Shown here: positions 24,501 through 32,807 of the stretch, in pieces
Position numbering within the stretch: the stretch's first letter is position 1
Layout of the letters: every line of letters begins with the position of its first letter
DNA from: Methylobacterium currus
GTDB taxonomy: Bacteria > Pseudomonadota > Alphaproteobacteria > Rhizobiales > Beijerinckiaceae
Length of the DNA stretch: 64,000 nucleotides
Reading direction: 5' to 3'
Assembly: GCF_003058325.1 (NCBI RefSeq)
Contig: NZ_CP028844.1
Span: forward strand, 391,001 to 455,000
Notes under the pieces: model-generated
What the model was told of the DNA's origin: nothing
The model's input: the letters and a program-made list of their open reading frames with translations, nothing else
The model's database searches: none
Position numbers and translations under genes: made by a program

Positions 24501-25478
24501 ATGAGCATGCGCGTCGGCATCGTCGGGATCAGCGGTTTTGGCGGCGGCGAGGCGTTGCGCCTGATCGCCGGTCACCCTTCCTTCGAACTCGTCTACGCAG
24601 CCGGCGAGGGCAGCGCCGGCAGCCGTCTGGCGGACCGCTTTCCCGGCGTGCCGGCCAGGCTGGCCGACCTGGTGATCGAGAAGTGGGACCCTGCGACCCT
24701 GCCGCCGCTCGACGTGCTGTTCGCGTCGCTGCCGACCGGCAGCTCGGCCGAGGCGCTGGCGCGCGTTCCCGCCGACGTGAAGATCGTCGATATCGGCGGC
24801 GACCACCGCTACGTCGACGGGTGGGCCTACGGCCTGGCCGATATCTGGCCCGACCGGATCGTGGGCCGGAGCCGCGTCGCCAATCCCGGCTGCTTCCCGG
24901 CGGCGGCGCTGACCGCTCTGGCGCCGCTCCTGGCCGACAGGCTGATCGAGCCCGGCAACATCGTGATCGACGCCAAGACCGGCATCTCGGGTGCCGGCCG
25001 GGGCGGCGGCGACAGCCGGTTCGGCTATGCCGAGAGCAACGAGAACCTCGTGCCCTATGGTCTGCTCAAGCACGTCCACATGCCCGAGATCGCCGAGACG
25101 ATCGAGCGGCTGAGCGGCGGCAGCGCGGCCGGGCTGGTCTTCACGCCGCATCTGGTGCCGATGACCCGCGGCCTCCTCGTCACGATCTATGGCCGCGGCC
25201 GCGCCACGACGGACCAGTGCCTGGCCGCGGCCCGGCGCTTCTATGCCGGGCGGGCCTTCGTCCGCGTGACCGACAGGCCGCCGCAGACCAAATGGGCGAC
25301 GGGCTCGAACCTCGCCTTCGTCCATTATGCGGCCGATCCCGAGCGCAACCTGGTGATCGCGATGGGCGTGGTCGACAATCTCGGCAAGGGAGCGGCCGGT
25401 CAGGCGGTGCAGAATGCGAACCTGATCTGCGGCTTGCCGGAGAATGCGGGGCTGGACGGCGCACCTGTCTGGCCGTGA
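24501..25478 (+). CDS. argC: N-acetyl-gamma-glutamyl-phosphate reductase
   Basis: A 325-residue enzyme of arginine biosynthesis that reduces N-acetylglutamyl phosphate to the semialdehyde with NADPH. It shows the Rossmann motif GIVGISGFGGGEALRL (residues 6-21), the catalytic cysteine C131 in NPGCFPAAALTAL, FASLPTGSS, SGAGRGGGDS, and HMPEI with the conserved His. The ATG at 24501 has AGAGGA seven bases upstream. Length is near the usual 310-350. The preceding leader carries a terminator and an Arg-rich frame. No other arg genes are adjacent. Confidence 0.9.
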   Translation: MSMRVGIVGISGFGGGEALRLIAGHPSFELVYAAGEGSAGSRLADRFPGVPARLADLVIEKWDPATLPPLDVLFASLPTGSSAEALARVPADVKIVDIGGDHRYVDGWAYGLADIWPDRIVGRSRVANPGCFPAAALTALAPLLADRLIEPGNIVIDAKTGISGAGRGGGDSRFGYAESNENLVPYGLLKHVHMPEIAETIERLSGGSAAGLVFTPHLVPMTRGLLVTIYGRGRATTDQCLAAARRFYAGRAFVRVTDRPPQTKWATGSNLAFVHYAADPERNLVIAMGVVDNLGKGAAGQAVQNANLICGLPENAGLDGAPVWP

Positions 25479-25697
25479 CGGTCGGCCTTGGGGCGGCGGG
25501 GAGGATCCTGCGACTGGCCATGACCGACGTTGCGGCAGGCGTCCAGGCTGATCGCTTCACGCGATCACGGCGCGCTCGCTGTCGCCATGCGTAACCAGCG
25601 CCGGCGCAAGCGTGCCGGCGGAGCAAACTCCACCGCTCGACGCTCCGCCGTCGCGGGTTCTCGCTGCGAAGCCGGGAGTCTTTCTCCGGAATACCCG

Positions 25698-26555
25698 TCA
25701 CATGGCCGACGCAGCAGCCACATGCGGCGCCTTCGCCTTCTCGGCCGACCTGATCGCCTTCCAGGCATTCGGCTGGGACACGAAGCCGCGCAGCGCCGCG
25801 ACGTTCTGCGCCGCCTGGGCCGGGCCGAGGTCGCGGGTCAGCACCTGCTCGGCCTCGCCGAAGCGCCCTTGCAGGCCGAGGACCAGGGCGAGGTTCTGGC
25901 GCACCCGGCCGTCGGCGCGCGGGTCTGCGCTGGCCTGGCGCAACGTCGATTCCGCCTCGGGCAGGCGCTTGGCCAGCGCATAGGACAGGCCGAGATTCGA
26001 CAGCACCGCCGGCTCGCCGGGGACGATCTTGAGGGCCGCCTCGTAGTAGCGCTGGGCCTGGACATGGTCGCCCATCTGGTCGGCCACCGCTCCTTGCGCG
26101 GAGAGCACGCGCCAGTCGGGATTGGCCGGGGAATGGGCGTTGCGCAGCACCTCCGCCGCCTCGCCGAAGCGGCCGACCTCGGCCAGGCTCTTCCCGTAGG
26201 CGGCGAGCACCGCCGGGTTCTTCGGGTTGCGCAGGGCGGTCTGCTGGAGCACGGCCGCGGCCTGGGCGCCCTGGTCGGTCGCCCGCAGGGCCTGGGCATA
26301 GGCCATCGCGGTGCCGACATCGGCCGGATCCTTCTCGTAGCGCGCCGCGAGGCGCGCGACGTCGCGCCGGGCGGTGTCCACCGGGGCGCCGGCGTCGATC
26401 GAGCCGGTGGTGAAGGAATCGACCGAGCCCGTGGTGAGGGACTTGAGCGACTCGCGCGACAGGCAACCCGACGCCATCAGGGCCACGACGCCGGCGACGG
26501 CGAGCCGCCGCAGGGAGTACGAGCGGACGGGGCGGGTCTCGACGGTCGCGGGCAT
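25698..26555 (-). CDS. TPR-repeat lipoprotein, TadD-like
   Basis: A 285-residue protein with a lipoprotein signal: a hydrophobic stretch then LMASGC, cysteine about residue 31. The mature part starts with LSRESLKSLTTGSVDSFTTGS, a serine/threonine-rich linker, and continues with about four to five tetratricopeptide repeats (for example AAYGKSLAEVGRFGEAAEVL, AQRYYEAALKIVPGEPAVLSNLGLSYA). This architecture is that of TadD, the pilotin-like lipoprotein of the Flp/Tad pilus, but no other tad genes are in the window. It may be an orphan TadD or another TPR lipoprotein. It would sit on the inner leaflet of the outer membrane. Confidence 0.75.
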   Translation of the reverse strand: MPATVETRPVRSYSLRRLAVAGVVALMASGCLSRESLKSLTTGSVDSFTTGSIDAGAPVDTARRDVARLAARYEKDPADVGTAMAYAQALRATDQGAQAAAVLQQTALRNPKNPAVLAAYGKSLAEVGRFGEAAEVLRNAHSPANPDWRVLSAQGAVADQMGDHVQAQRYYEAALKIVPGEPAVLSNLGLSYALAKRLPEAESTLRQASADPRADGRVRQNLALVLGLQGRFGEAEQVLTRDLGPAQAAQNVAALRGFVSQPNAWKAIRSAEKAKAPHVAAASAM

Positions 26556-26645
26556 TGGCCACTCCAGGGGCGGGCCTGGGATGTGGCAACCCCGCTCCCA
26601 CGGCCCTCGTGACCGTGGTGATAGGTCGTTAACCCTAATGCGTCG

Positions 26646-26831
26646 TTAACGCTGCGGCCTCTCCGACGGGGTCGCCTTCGGGGCCGGCTGGGGCGCCTTC
26701 GCGCCGCCCCGGTCGGTGCCGGTGCCGTGGCGGCTCGGCGTCACCGGCTCGCCCTGGTGGCGGCTGCCGTCCTCGATGCCAATGGTCTCGCGTCGCTCCA
26801 GCGGGTTGATGGGCTTTTGATCCTCGGCCAT
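26646..26831 (-). CDS. small hydrophilic conserved protein of unknown function
   Basis: A 61-residue protein starting MAEDQKPINPLERRETIGIE, rich in Pro, Gly, Arg and Lys, with no hydrophobic segment. The start has a strong GGAGGAGG ribosome binding site, and the first 20 residues look protein-like rather than chance translation. It is divergent from the leucyl aminopeptidase gene and 90 bases ahead of the TPR lipoprotein gene on the same strand. Function unknown; probably disordered. Confidence 0.6.
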   Translation of the reverse strand: MAEDQKPINPLERRETIGIEDGSRHQGEPVTPSRHGTGTDRGGAKAPQPAPKATPSERPQR

Positions 26832-26966
26832 GCGGGCCTCCTCCGGGTTCCGGTCTGGTCCGGGGTGACGCCGCAGGCAGGCCGGAGTTCCCGGAGAGCC
26901 GGCCGGCGGCCAGCATTGACAACCGCCCCGTCTTGGCTCCCCCTCCGGCCTTTCTCGAAGGAAGGG

Positions 26967-28352
26967 ATGCCCCGCGTGACCACGCTCCTGCCCGCGACCG
27001 AGGACGCCATCCCGATCCGCTGCGTCGACGCCGTCGGCTGGCCGGCGCTGCAGGCGGAGCTGCCGCCCCTCGCGGCGGCCTTCGCGACGGCGTCCGGGTT
27101 CGAGGCGAAGCCCGGCCGGACTGCCCTGCTGCCGGGGCCAGACGGGGCGCTGGCCCTCGTACTGTACGGGGTCGAGGCCGGCGGCCGGGCCGATCCGTTC
27201 GCGGTCGGGCGCCTGCCCGAGGCCCTGCCCGAGGGGACGTACCGCCTCGAAAACCTGCCCGGCGATCCCGCCCTCGCGGCGCTCGCCTGGCGGCTCTCCG
27301 GCTACCGTTTCGGGCGCTACCGCGAGCGGCCGTCACCGGGGGCCCGTCTCGTCGCGCCCGAAGGCGTCGATGCCGCCGAGATCGACCGCATCGCCGATGC
27401 CGTGGCGGCGGGCCGCGACCTCGTCAACACGCCGGCGAACGATCTCGGACCGGCGGAGATCGAGGCGGCGTCCCGGGCGCTAGCCGAACGGTTCGGCGCC
27501 ACCTGCCGGGTGATCGCCGGCGAGGCGCTGGAACAGGGCTTCCCGCTCATCGCCGCGGTCGGCCGGGCTTCGCCGCGGGCGCCGCGCCTGGTCGACCTCA
27601 CCTGGGGCGACACGGACGCGCCGCGCGTGACCCTCGTCGGCAAGGGCGTGGTGTTCGACACCGGCGGGCTCGACATCAAGCCCTCCGCCGCGATGCTTCT
27701 GATGAAGAAGGACATGGCCGGGGCCGCGGTGGCGCTCGCCGCCGCCGAGATGGTGATGGGGGCGGGTCTTCCCATCCGCCTGCGCGTGCTGGTCCCCACG
27801 GTCGAGAACGCGGTCGCCGGCGAGGCCTTCCGCCCCGGCGACGTGCTGGCGAGCCGGCGCGGCCTGACCGTCGAGATCGGCAACACCGACGCGGAAGGAC
27901 GGCTGATCCTCGCCGACGCGCTGGCGCTCGCCGACGAGGAGGCGCCGGAGCTGGTCTTCGACTTCGCGACGCTCACGGGTGCGGCCCGGGTGGCGCTCGG
28001 CCCCGACCTGCCGGCCCTGTTCACCGAGGACGACGCGCTGGCGGCGGACCTGACCGCGACGGGCCTCTCCGTCAACGACCCGGTGTGGCGGATGCCGCTC
28101 TGGGCGCCCTACGCCGCCCTTCTCGATTCGAAGATCGCCGACCTCAACAACGTCTCGGGCGGCCCCTTCGCCGGGGCGGTGACGGCGGCCCTGTTCCTGC
28201 GCCGCTTCGCGCCGGCGGCCAAGGCCCATGTCCATCTCGACCTCTACGGCTGGAACCCGAGCACGAAGCCCGGCCGGCCGGAGGGCGGCGAGGTGCAGAC
28301 CGCGCGCCTCGTCTACGCCCTGCTCAAGAGCCGCTACGCTGCGCGCGGGTAG
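26967..28352 (+). CDS. leucyl aminopeptidase (M17 family)
   Basis: A 461-residue cytosolic metallopeptidase that removes N-terminal residues from peptides. The M17 active-site elements are intact: VTLVGKGVVFDTGGLDIK (metal/catalytic K226 and D231), MLLMKKDMAGAA, and NTDAEGRLILADAL (residues 306-319, the family signature with metal-binding D and E and catalytic R). The N-terminal domain (to about residue 140) is the variable M17 regulatory domain. The ATG at 26967 follows GAAGGAAGGG. Converges with the EcsC gene. Confidence 0.9.
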   Translation: MPRVTTLLPATEDAIPIRCVDAVGWPALQAELPPLAAAFATASGFEAKPGRTALLPGPDGALALVLYGVEAGGRADPFAVGRLPEALPEGTYRLENLPGDPALAALAWRLSGYRFGRYRERPSPGARLVAPEGVDAAEIDRIADAVAAGRDLVNTPANDLGPAEIEAASRALAERFGATCRVIAGEALEQGFPLIAAVGRASPRAPRLVDLTWGDTDAPRVTLVGKGVVFDTGGLDIKPSAAMLLMKKDMAGAAVALAAAEMVMGAGLPIRLRVLVPTVENAVAGEAFRPGDVLASRRGLTVEIGNTDAEGRLILADALALADEEAPELVFDFATLTGAARVALGPDLPALFTEDDALAADLTATGLSVNDPVWRMPLWAPYAALLDSKIADLNNVSGGPFAGAVTAALFLRRFAPAAKAHVHLDLYGWNPSTKPGRPEGGEVQTARLVYALLKSRYAARG

Positions 28353-28358
28353 GGGGCG

Positions 28359-29332
28359 CTACGCCGTGCCGAGCGCCGCGCGCTCCACCTCGTAGGCCTC
28401 CCGCACCACCGCCTTGCCGTAGCGGCGTTCCAGCCGCCGCACGGTGAAGTGGCCGCGGGCGACGGCCTGGAAATGGTCCATGAAGGCGGTGTTGACGGCC
28501 GCCCCCCGAGGGCACCCAGAACCGGGACCGCCTGGGCGGCGAGCTTCTGCGACACCACGCCCCCGAAGCGGGCACCGACCTGGCCGGCGAAGCGAATCAG
28601 GGCCGGCGCGCTCTCGTCGACGAGGCCGCGGCCCGCGGCGTAGCGGGCCGCCTCCGACATCGCCTTCGCCAGCGCGCCGCGCACCGCGAAATAGCCGCTC
28701 TCGGCCGCGTTCCCGGCCGCGCCCTCGCCCTGCGTCGTGCCGCGGCCGCCGAGCGCGAAGACCTGCATGCAGGCGAGCGCGGCTTCCGGGTCGCCCAAAT
28801 CCTCGCCCTCGCGCTGGGCGATCTCGGCGATCGAGCGCAGCATCAGGGTGGTGGAGACCGGCAGTTCGACGGCGAGGGTGGTGATGCCGAAGGCCCCTCC
28901 GATGGCGCCCGAGACCGCCGCCAGGGCCTTGTGGCCGCGGTCGCCGGGCGGAAAGCGCTCGAGCAGCTCCATCGCTTTGGCGCGCCAGGACGGCGAGAGG
29001 TCGGGGCCGAGCGGGGCCAGGGCGCTGGCCTCCGACCGTGGCTCCGCCGACGCCTCCGCCGCCTTCGGCAGGGTCGCGAGCGCCACGTGCAGGGCGCCGC
29101 GCATCGCCGTCTCGGTGGCATGGCCGACCGCGTCGATGACGGGGGTCGGCAGGGCGCGGGTGATGAGGTCGAGGGGGGCGCCGGCCATGGCGGAGAGACG
29201 GCCGGCGAGGCTCGGGCGCTCCAGGGCCGCGACGGCCCGGCGCAAGGCCGCGCGGTCCTCGGCGCTCAACGGCGCCGAGGCCCCGACCGGGACGGGGGAC
29301 GGGGCGGGCTCGACGGCGACGATCTCGGACAC
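28359..29332 (-). pseudogene. EcsC family protein, frameshifted near the C-terminus
   Basis: The N-terminal 275 residues read as a normal EcsC domain protein (ELPVSTTLMLRSIAEIAQREGEDL, ACMQVFALGGR, SGYFAVRGALAKAMSEAARYA, VSQKLAAQAVPVLGALGG). EcsC is a family of unknown function. In a run of six G (C at 28502-28507 on the plus strand) the frame slips. One more G would give GGAAVNTAFMDHF, then the normal family ending, and a TAG at 28359. As written, the frame instead continues with chance-like residues to 28334. Start is GTG 29332 with a GAGGGAG ribosome binding site. This could be an assembly error in a homopolymer, a real mutation, or a phase-variable tract. Confidence 0.75.
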
Positions 29333-29428
29333 GGGCGCTCCCTCGCGGATGACAGGCTCGGGATTAAAGCTGGGGCGCCGGGGGCGGGTTCCGCAAGGGG
29401 CGGGCGGCCGGGGCAAATGCCCCGGCCA

Positions 29429-30766
29429 TCAGGCCCGGGCCGGCAGTTCCTCGGGCGGCGCCGGCTCGGTCTCGCCGGGCAGCATGCGGAGCCCAAGGCA
29501 GAGCAGGGTCACCGGGATGCCGACGGCCGAGGTCATGACGAAGAAGGCCGGGTAGCCGAGCGACTCGACGGCGAAGCCCGAGAGGCCGCCGACGAACTTG
29601 CCCGGCAGGGCGTAGAGCGAGGAGAGCAGCGCGTATTGCGTCGCCGCGAAGGCCGGCGAGGTCAGGCTCGACATGTAGGCGATCAGCGCCGTGCCCGCGA
29701 AGGCGCCGGCGAAATTGTCGATGCTGATGCTGGCGACGAGCAGCGGCAGGTCGTGGCCGGCGAGCGCCAGCCAGGCGAACATCAGGTTCGAGGCCGAGGC
29801 CGCGATCCCGCCGATCAGGAGCGCCGGGTAGAGGCCGAGCCGGCTTACCGCGATGCCGCCCGCGAAGGCCCCGGCGATGCCGACCCAGACGCCGTAGACC
29901 TTCGAGACCGTGGCGATCTCCGAGAGGGAGAACTTCATGTCGATGTAGAGCGGGTTCGCCATGATGCCGGACACGATGTCGGGCAGGCGGTAGACCGTGA
30001 TGAGCGCGAGGATCAGCACCAGCCCCGAGCCCTTGCGGGCGACGAGATCCGCGAAGGGATCGACCACGGCCTCGCGGAGCGCGTGCCGCCAGCCGCGCCG
30101 CGGCCCCGGATCGCGGGCCTGCACCTTCGGCGCCGCCAGCGTGCCGGCGACGGCGACGAGCATCAGCAGCGCCATGCTGCCATAGGCCGGCGCCCAGCCG
30201 AAGGCGTCGGCGACGAACAGCGCGCCCGCGCCGGCGCAGATCCGCGCGAGGCTGTAGCCGAGCTGGTAGGAGGCCAGCATCATGCCTTGCCGCTCGGTCG
30301 GCGCGGAATCGATGCGCCAGCCGTCGACCACGATGTCCTGGGTCGCCGACGCGAAGGCGATGACCAGCGCACAGACCACCGTGTAGCCGAGCGAGCCCGC
30401 CGGATCGCCCCGGCTCATCGCCACGAGGCCCGCCGCCACGGCGGCTTGCGACAGCAGCATCCAGGCCCGGCGCCGGCCGAGCCACCGCGACAGGACCGGC
30501 AGGTCGACCCGGTCGATCACGGGCGCCCAGAGGAACTTCAGCGTGTAGGCGAGCGAGACGTAGCTCAGGAGCCCGATGCTCGACCGCTCGATGCCGGCGC
30601 TGCGCAGCCAGGCCGACAGGGTAGCGAAGACGAGCAGGATCGGCAGCCCGGCGCCGAAGCCGAGCACCAGCATCATGGCCATCCGCCGGTCCGCCACCAC
30701 GTCCCGCAGGGTGGCGCGGGTGCGGGCGAGCCAGCCCGTGCCCTCTTTCCCGGCCGTCTTCGTCAT
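29429..30766 (-). CDS. ampG: AmpG-like muropeptide permease (MFS)
   Basis: A 445-residue inner-membrane major facilitator with about twelve helices. The N-terminal segment LGFGAGLPILLVFATLSAWL, then GLLSYVSLAYTLKFLWAPVIDR, and later ATQDIVVDGWRID are the strongest AmpG family signatures. AmpG imports anhydro-muropeptides released from peptidoglycan for recycling and, where an ampC/ampR system exists, for beta-lactamase induction. Neither is seen here. Start ATG 30766; upstream codons are chance-like. The EcsC gene follows on the same strand after 96 bases. Confidence 0.87.
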   Translation of the reverse strand: MTKTAGKEGTGWLARTRATLRDVVADRRMAMMLVLGFGAGLPILLVFATLSAWLRSAGIERSSIGLLSYVSLAYTLKFLWAPVIDRVDLPVLSRWLGRRRAWMLLSQAAVAAGLVAMSRGDPAGSLGYTVVCALVIAFASATQDIVVDGWRIDSAPTERQGMMLASYQLGYSLARICAGAGALFVADAFGWAPAYGSMALLMLVAVAGTLAAPKVQARDPGPRRGWRHALREAVVDPFADLVARKGSGLVLILALITVYRLPDIVSGIMANPLYIDMKFSLSEIATVSKVYGVWVGIAGAFAGGIAVSRLGLYPALLIGGIAASASNLMFAWLALAGHDLPLLVASISIDNFAGAFAGTALIAYMSSLTSPAFAATQYALLSSLYALPGKFVGGLSGFAVESLGYPAFFVMTSAVGIPVTLLCLGLRMLPGETEPAPPEELPARA

Positions 30767-31001
30767 CGTGATCGTCGTCCTCCAGGCGTGAGGCACCGCG
30801 CGGGGCCGCCGCCGCGCAATCGACCCCAGCATGTGGGCGGGATCATGATGGATGAGAAATTAACATTGTGTCCACCGGAGCTTACGTGACCATCGGGAAC
30901 CCCGCCCGCAGTCGCGGGTTCGCTCAGGAGAAATGGGGCCACGGCCCCGCTCCGTCCCGGATCGGCCGGGCGGGGCTAGGCCGCGGACGGGCGGGTTGCG
31001 G

Positions 31002-32165
31002 ATGATCGGGTTGGATGCTCCGAGGGAGGCCGGAACGAGGACGACGCGCGCCGACGAGGCCACGCCTCGGGGCGCGCAGCCATGGGATGCGCCGTTCCTG
31101 GCCGCCTTCCGCGCCAGCGCGACGCCGATGGTGATGACCGACCCTGCCCTGCCCGACAACCCGATCGTGTTCACCAACGACGCCTTCTGCCAGCTCACCG
31201 GCTACGCGGCGGAGGAAGTGCTGGGCCGCAATTGCCGCTTCCTGCAGGGACCCGACACCGATCCCCGCGAGATCGCCCGGGTGCGGGATGCGGTGGTCCG
31301 GGGCGAGCCGTTGCGGGTCGACCTCCTGAACTATCGCAAGGACGGGCGCCCGTTCTGGAACGACATGACGCTCACCCCGGTGCGGGACGAGGCCGGCACG
31401 GTGCGCTCCTTCTTCGCGGTCCTCACCGACGTCACCCGGACGCGCCAGGCCGAGCGGACGCTCGTGCGGGAGAAGGACGGCCTCGCCCAGGATCTCGAGG
31501 CGCGCAACCGGGCGCTCCAGGCCGCCCTCGACCAGCAGACCGCCCTGCTGCACGAGGTCGACCACCGGGTGAAGAACAACCTCCAGGTCATCTCCTCCCT
31601 GGTGCTGCTCAAGGCGCGGCGCACCCGCGATCCCGCCTGCCGCGACGTGTTGCGCAGCATGGCCGACCGGATCGGCGCGCTCGCCACCGCCCACCGTCTG
31701 CTCTACGCGGTGAGCGACGTCGCCCGGTTCGACCTGCGCGACTTCGCGACCGATTTCGCGGCCGACCTCGAAGCCGGACTCGACCCGGACCGGATCGCGC
31801 TCTCGGTCGATGTCGAGGCGGTCGCCGTGCCGGCCTCGATGGCCGCGCCTCTGGCGCTCCTCGTGCACGAACTCGCCGTCAACGCGGTCCGGCACGGCTT
31901 CCCGGGCGAGCGGCGCGGCCAGGTCGGGATCACGGCGAGGGCCGAGGGCGAGCACCTGATCCTCGACATCCGCGACGACGGCGTCGGGATGCCCGAGCAG
32001 TCCGACAACCCCGAGGGCTTCGGCCGCGACCTCGTCGGCATGCTGGTGCGCCAGCTGCGCGGCAGCCTCGCCGTCGAGGCGCTGAATCCCGGCACCCGCG
32101 CCTATGTCGTCCTGCCGCTCGGGATCGGACAGTCGAGACCCGGTCATCCGGGAACCGGCCATTGA
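31002..32165 (+). CDS. LOV-domain blue-light sensor histidine kinase (HisKA_2/HWE type)
   Basis: A 387-residue cytoplasmic sensor kinase. Residues about 30-150 form a PAS/LOV domain with the photoactive motif GRNCRFLQG (75-83); C78 is the residue that forms the flavin adduct in blue light. A coiled-coil linker (about 150-180) leads to the phospho-acceptor box HEVDHRVKNNLQVISSLV (H188 likely phosphorylated) and an ATP-binding domain with LVHELAVNAVRHGF and DDGVGMPE. The layout matches bacterial LOV kinases that control general stress and lifestyle responses. Its stop overlaps the TTG start of a response regulator. Start ATG 31002; a longer frame from 30933 is chance-like. Confidence 0.9.
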   Translation: MIGLDAPREAGTRTTRADEATPRGAQPWDAPFLAAFRASATPMVMTDPALPDNPIVFTNDAFCQLTGYAAEEVLGRNCRFLQGPDTDPREIARVRDAVVRGEPLRVDLLNYRKDGRPFWNDMTLTPVRDEAGTVRSFFAVLTDVTRTRQAERTLVREKDGLAQDLEARNRALQAALDQQTALLHEVDHRVKNNLQVISSLVLLKARRTRDPACRDVLRSMADRIGALATAHRLLYAVSDVARFDLRDFATDFAADLEAGLDPDRIALSVDVEAVAVPASMAAPLALLVHELAVNAVRHGFPGERRGQVGITARAEGEHLILDIRDDGVGMPEQSDNPEGFGRDLVGMLVRQLRGSLAVEALNPGTRAYVVLPLGIGQSRPGHPGTGH

Positions 32166-32590
32166 GCGCGGGCGGCCTGCGGGTCCTGATCGTCGAGGAC
32201 GAAGCCTTCATCGCCCTCGAGCTCGAATGCCTCCTGGAGGAAGCCGGCTACGTGCCCGTCGGGGTCGCGACCCGCTCGGGCGAGGCGATCGCCCTCGCCC
32301 GCGACCTCGCGCCCGACATCGCCCTCGTCGACATCCACCTCGCCGACGGCCCGACGGGGGTCGCGGTGGCGCAGGCCCTGAGCGCCCGGCCCGGCCTCAC
32401 GGTGCTGTTCACCACCGCCAACGCCAAGCGCGTCCCGCCGGACTTCGCGGGGGCGGCCGGGATCATCGCCAAGCCCTATTCGGAGCGGGTGATCCGCGCA
32501 GCGCTCGCCTATGTGCGCGGGCGGTATCATGGCGGGGTGCCGGCGGAGGCGCCGGACGGGGTGGTGTTGGCGCCGCGGCTACAGACCTAA
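32162..32590 (+). CDS. single-domain response regulator
   Basis: A 142-residue receiver-only protein starting at TTG 32162, overlapping the kinase stop (TTGA). It has the acidic pocket VLIVEDEAF (E12, D13), the phospho-acceptor D57 in LVDIHLADGP, the switch T in VLFTTAN, and the conserved lysine in IIAKPYS. No output domain follows. The fused translation with the LOV kinase marks it as the cognate partner; it probably relays phosphate onward or acts by protein-protein contact. Confidence 0.88.
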   Translation: MSAGGLRVLIVEDEAFIALELECLLEEAGYVPVGVATRSGEAIALARDLAPDIALVDIHLADGPTGVAVAQALSARPGLTVLFTTANAKRVPPDFAGAAGIIAKPYSERVIRAALAYVRGRYHGGVPAEAPDGVVLAPRLQT

Positions 32591-32597
32591 CAGGTGC

Positions 32598-32631
32598 GAT
32601 CGAAATTGTTCGATCAGTACATATTTTTATA
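32598..32631 (+). terminator. possible terminator after the LOV two-component operon
   Basis: A perfect 7-bp inverted repeat GATCGAA/TTCGATC with a four-base loop begins 7 bases after the response-regulator stop. It is followed by an AT-rich tract with TATTTTTATATC. The stem is GC-poor for this genome, so termination strength is uncertain. Confidence 0.4.
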
Positions 32632-32753
32632 TCATGAAAGCTTCATCTGAAACCAGACGTTGCGCTGCGATCGGCATCAGAACGTATCATATTTGAGTAT
32701 TGCCTTTTTTATTACCGATGAATATAGGACTTCAATTTTTTTATTGATGTACA

Positions 32754-32779
32754 AAATATCGTTATGATAACGTATATTT
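32754..32779. promoter_or_regulatory. long AT-rich inverted repeat upstream of the S8 protease gene (putative operator)
   Basis: AAATATCGTTAT (32754-32765) and ATAACG-T-ATATTT (32767-32779) form a 12-bp inverted repeat around a central G, with one bulged T. It lies 29 bases before the protease ATG inside a 200-base AT-rich stretch that is strikingly unlike the rest of the window. The position fits an operator or promoter element of the protease gene. Confidence 0.45.
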
Positions 32780-32807
32780 CGTCAATTTATTGGCGAGAGA
32801 TCATATA

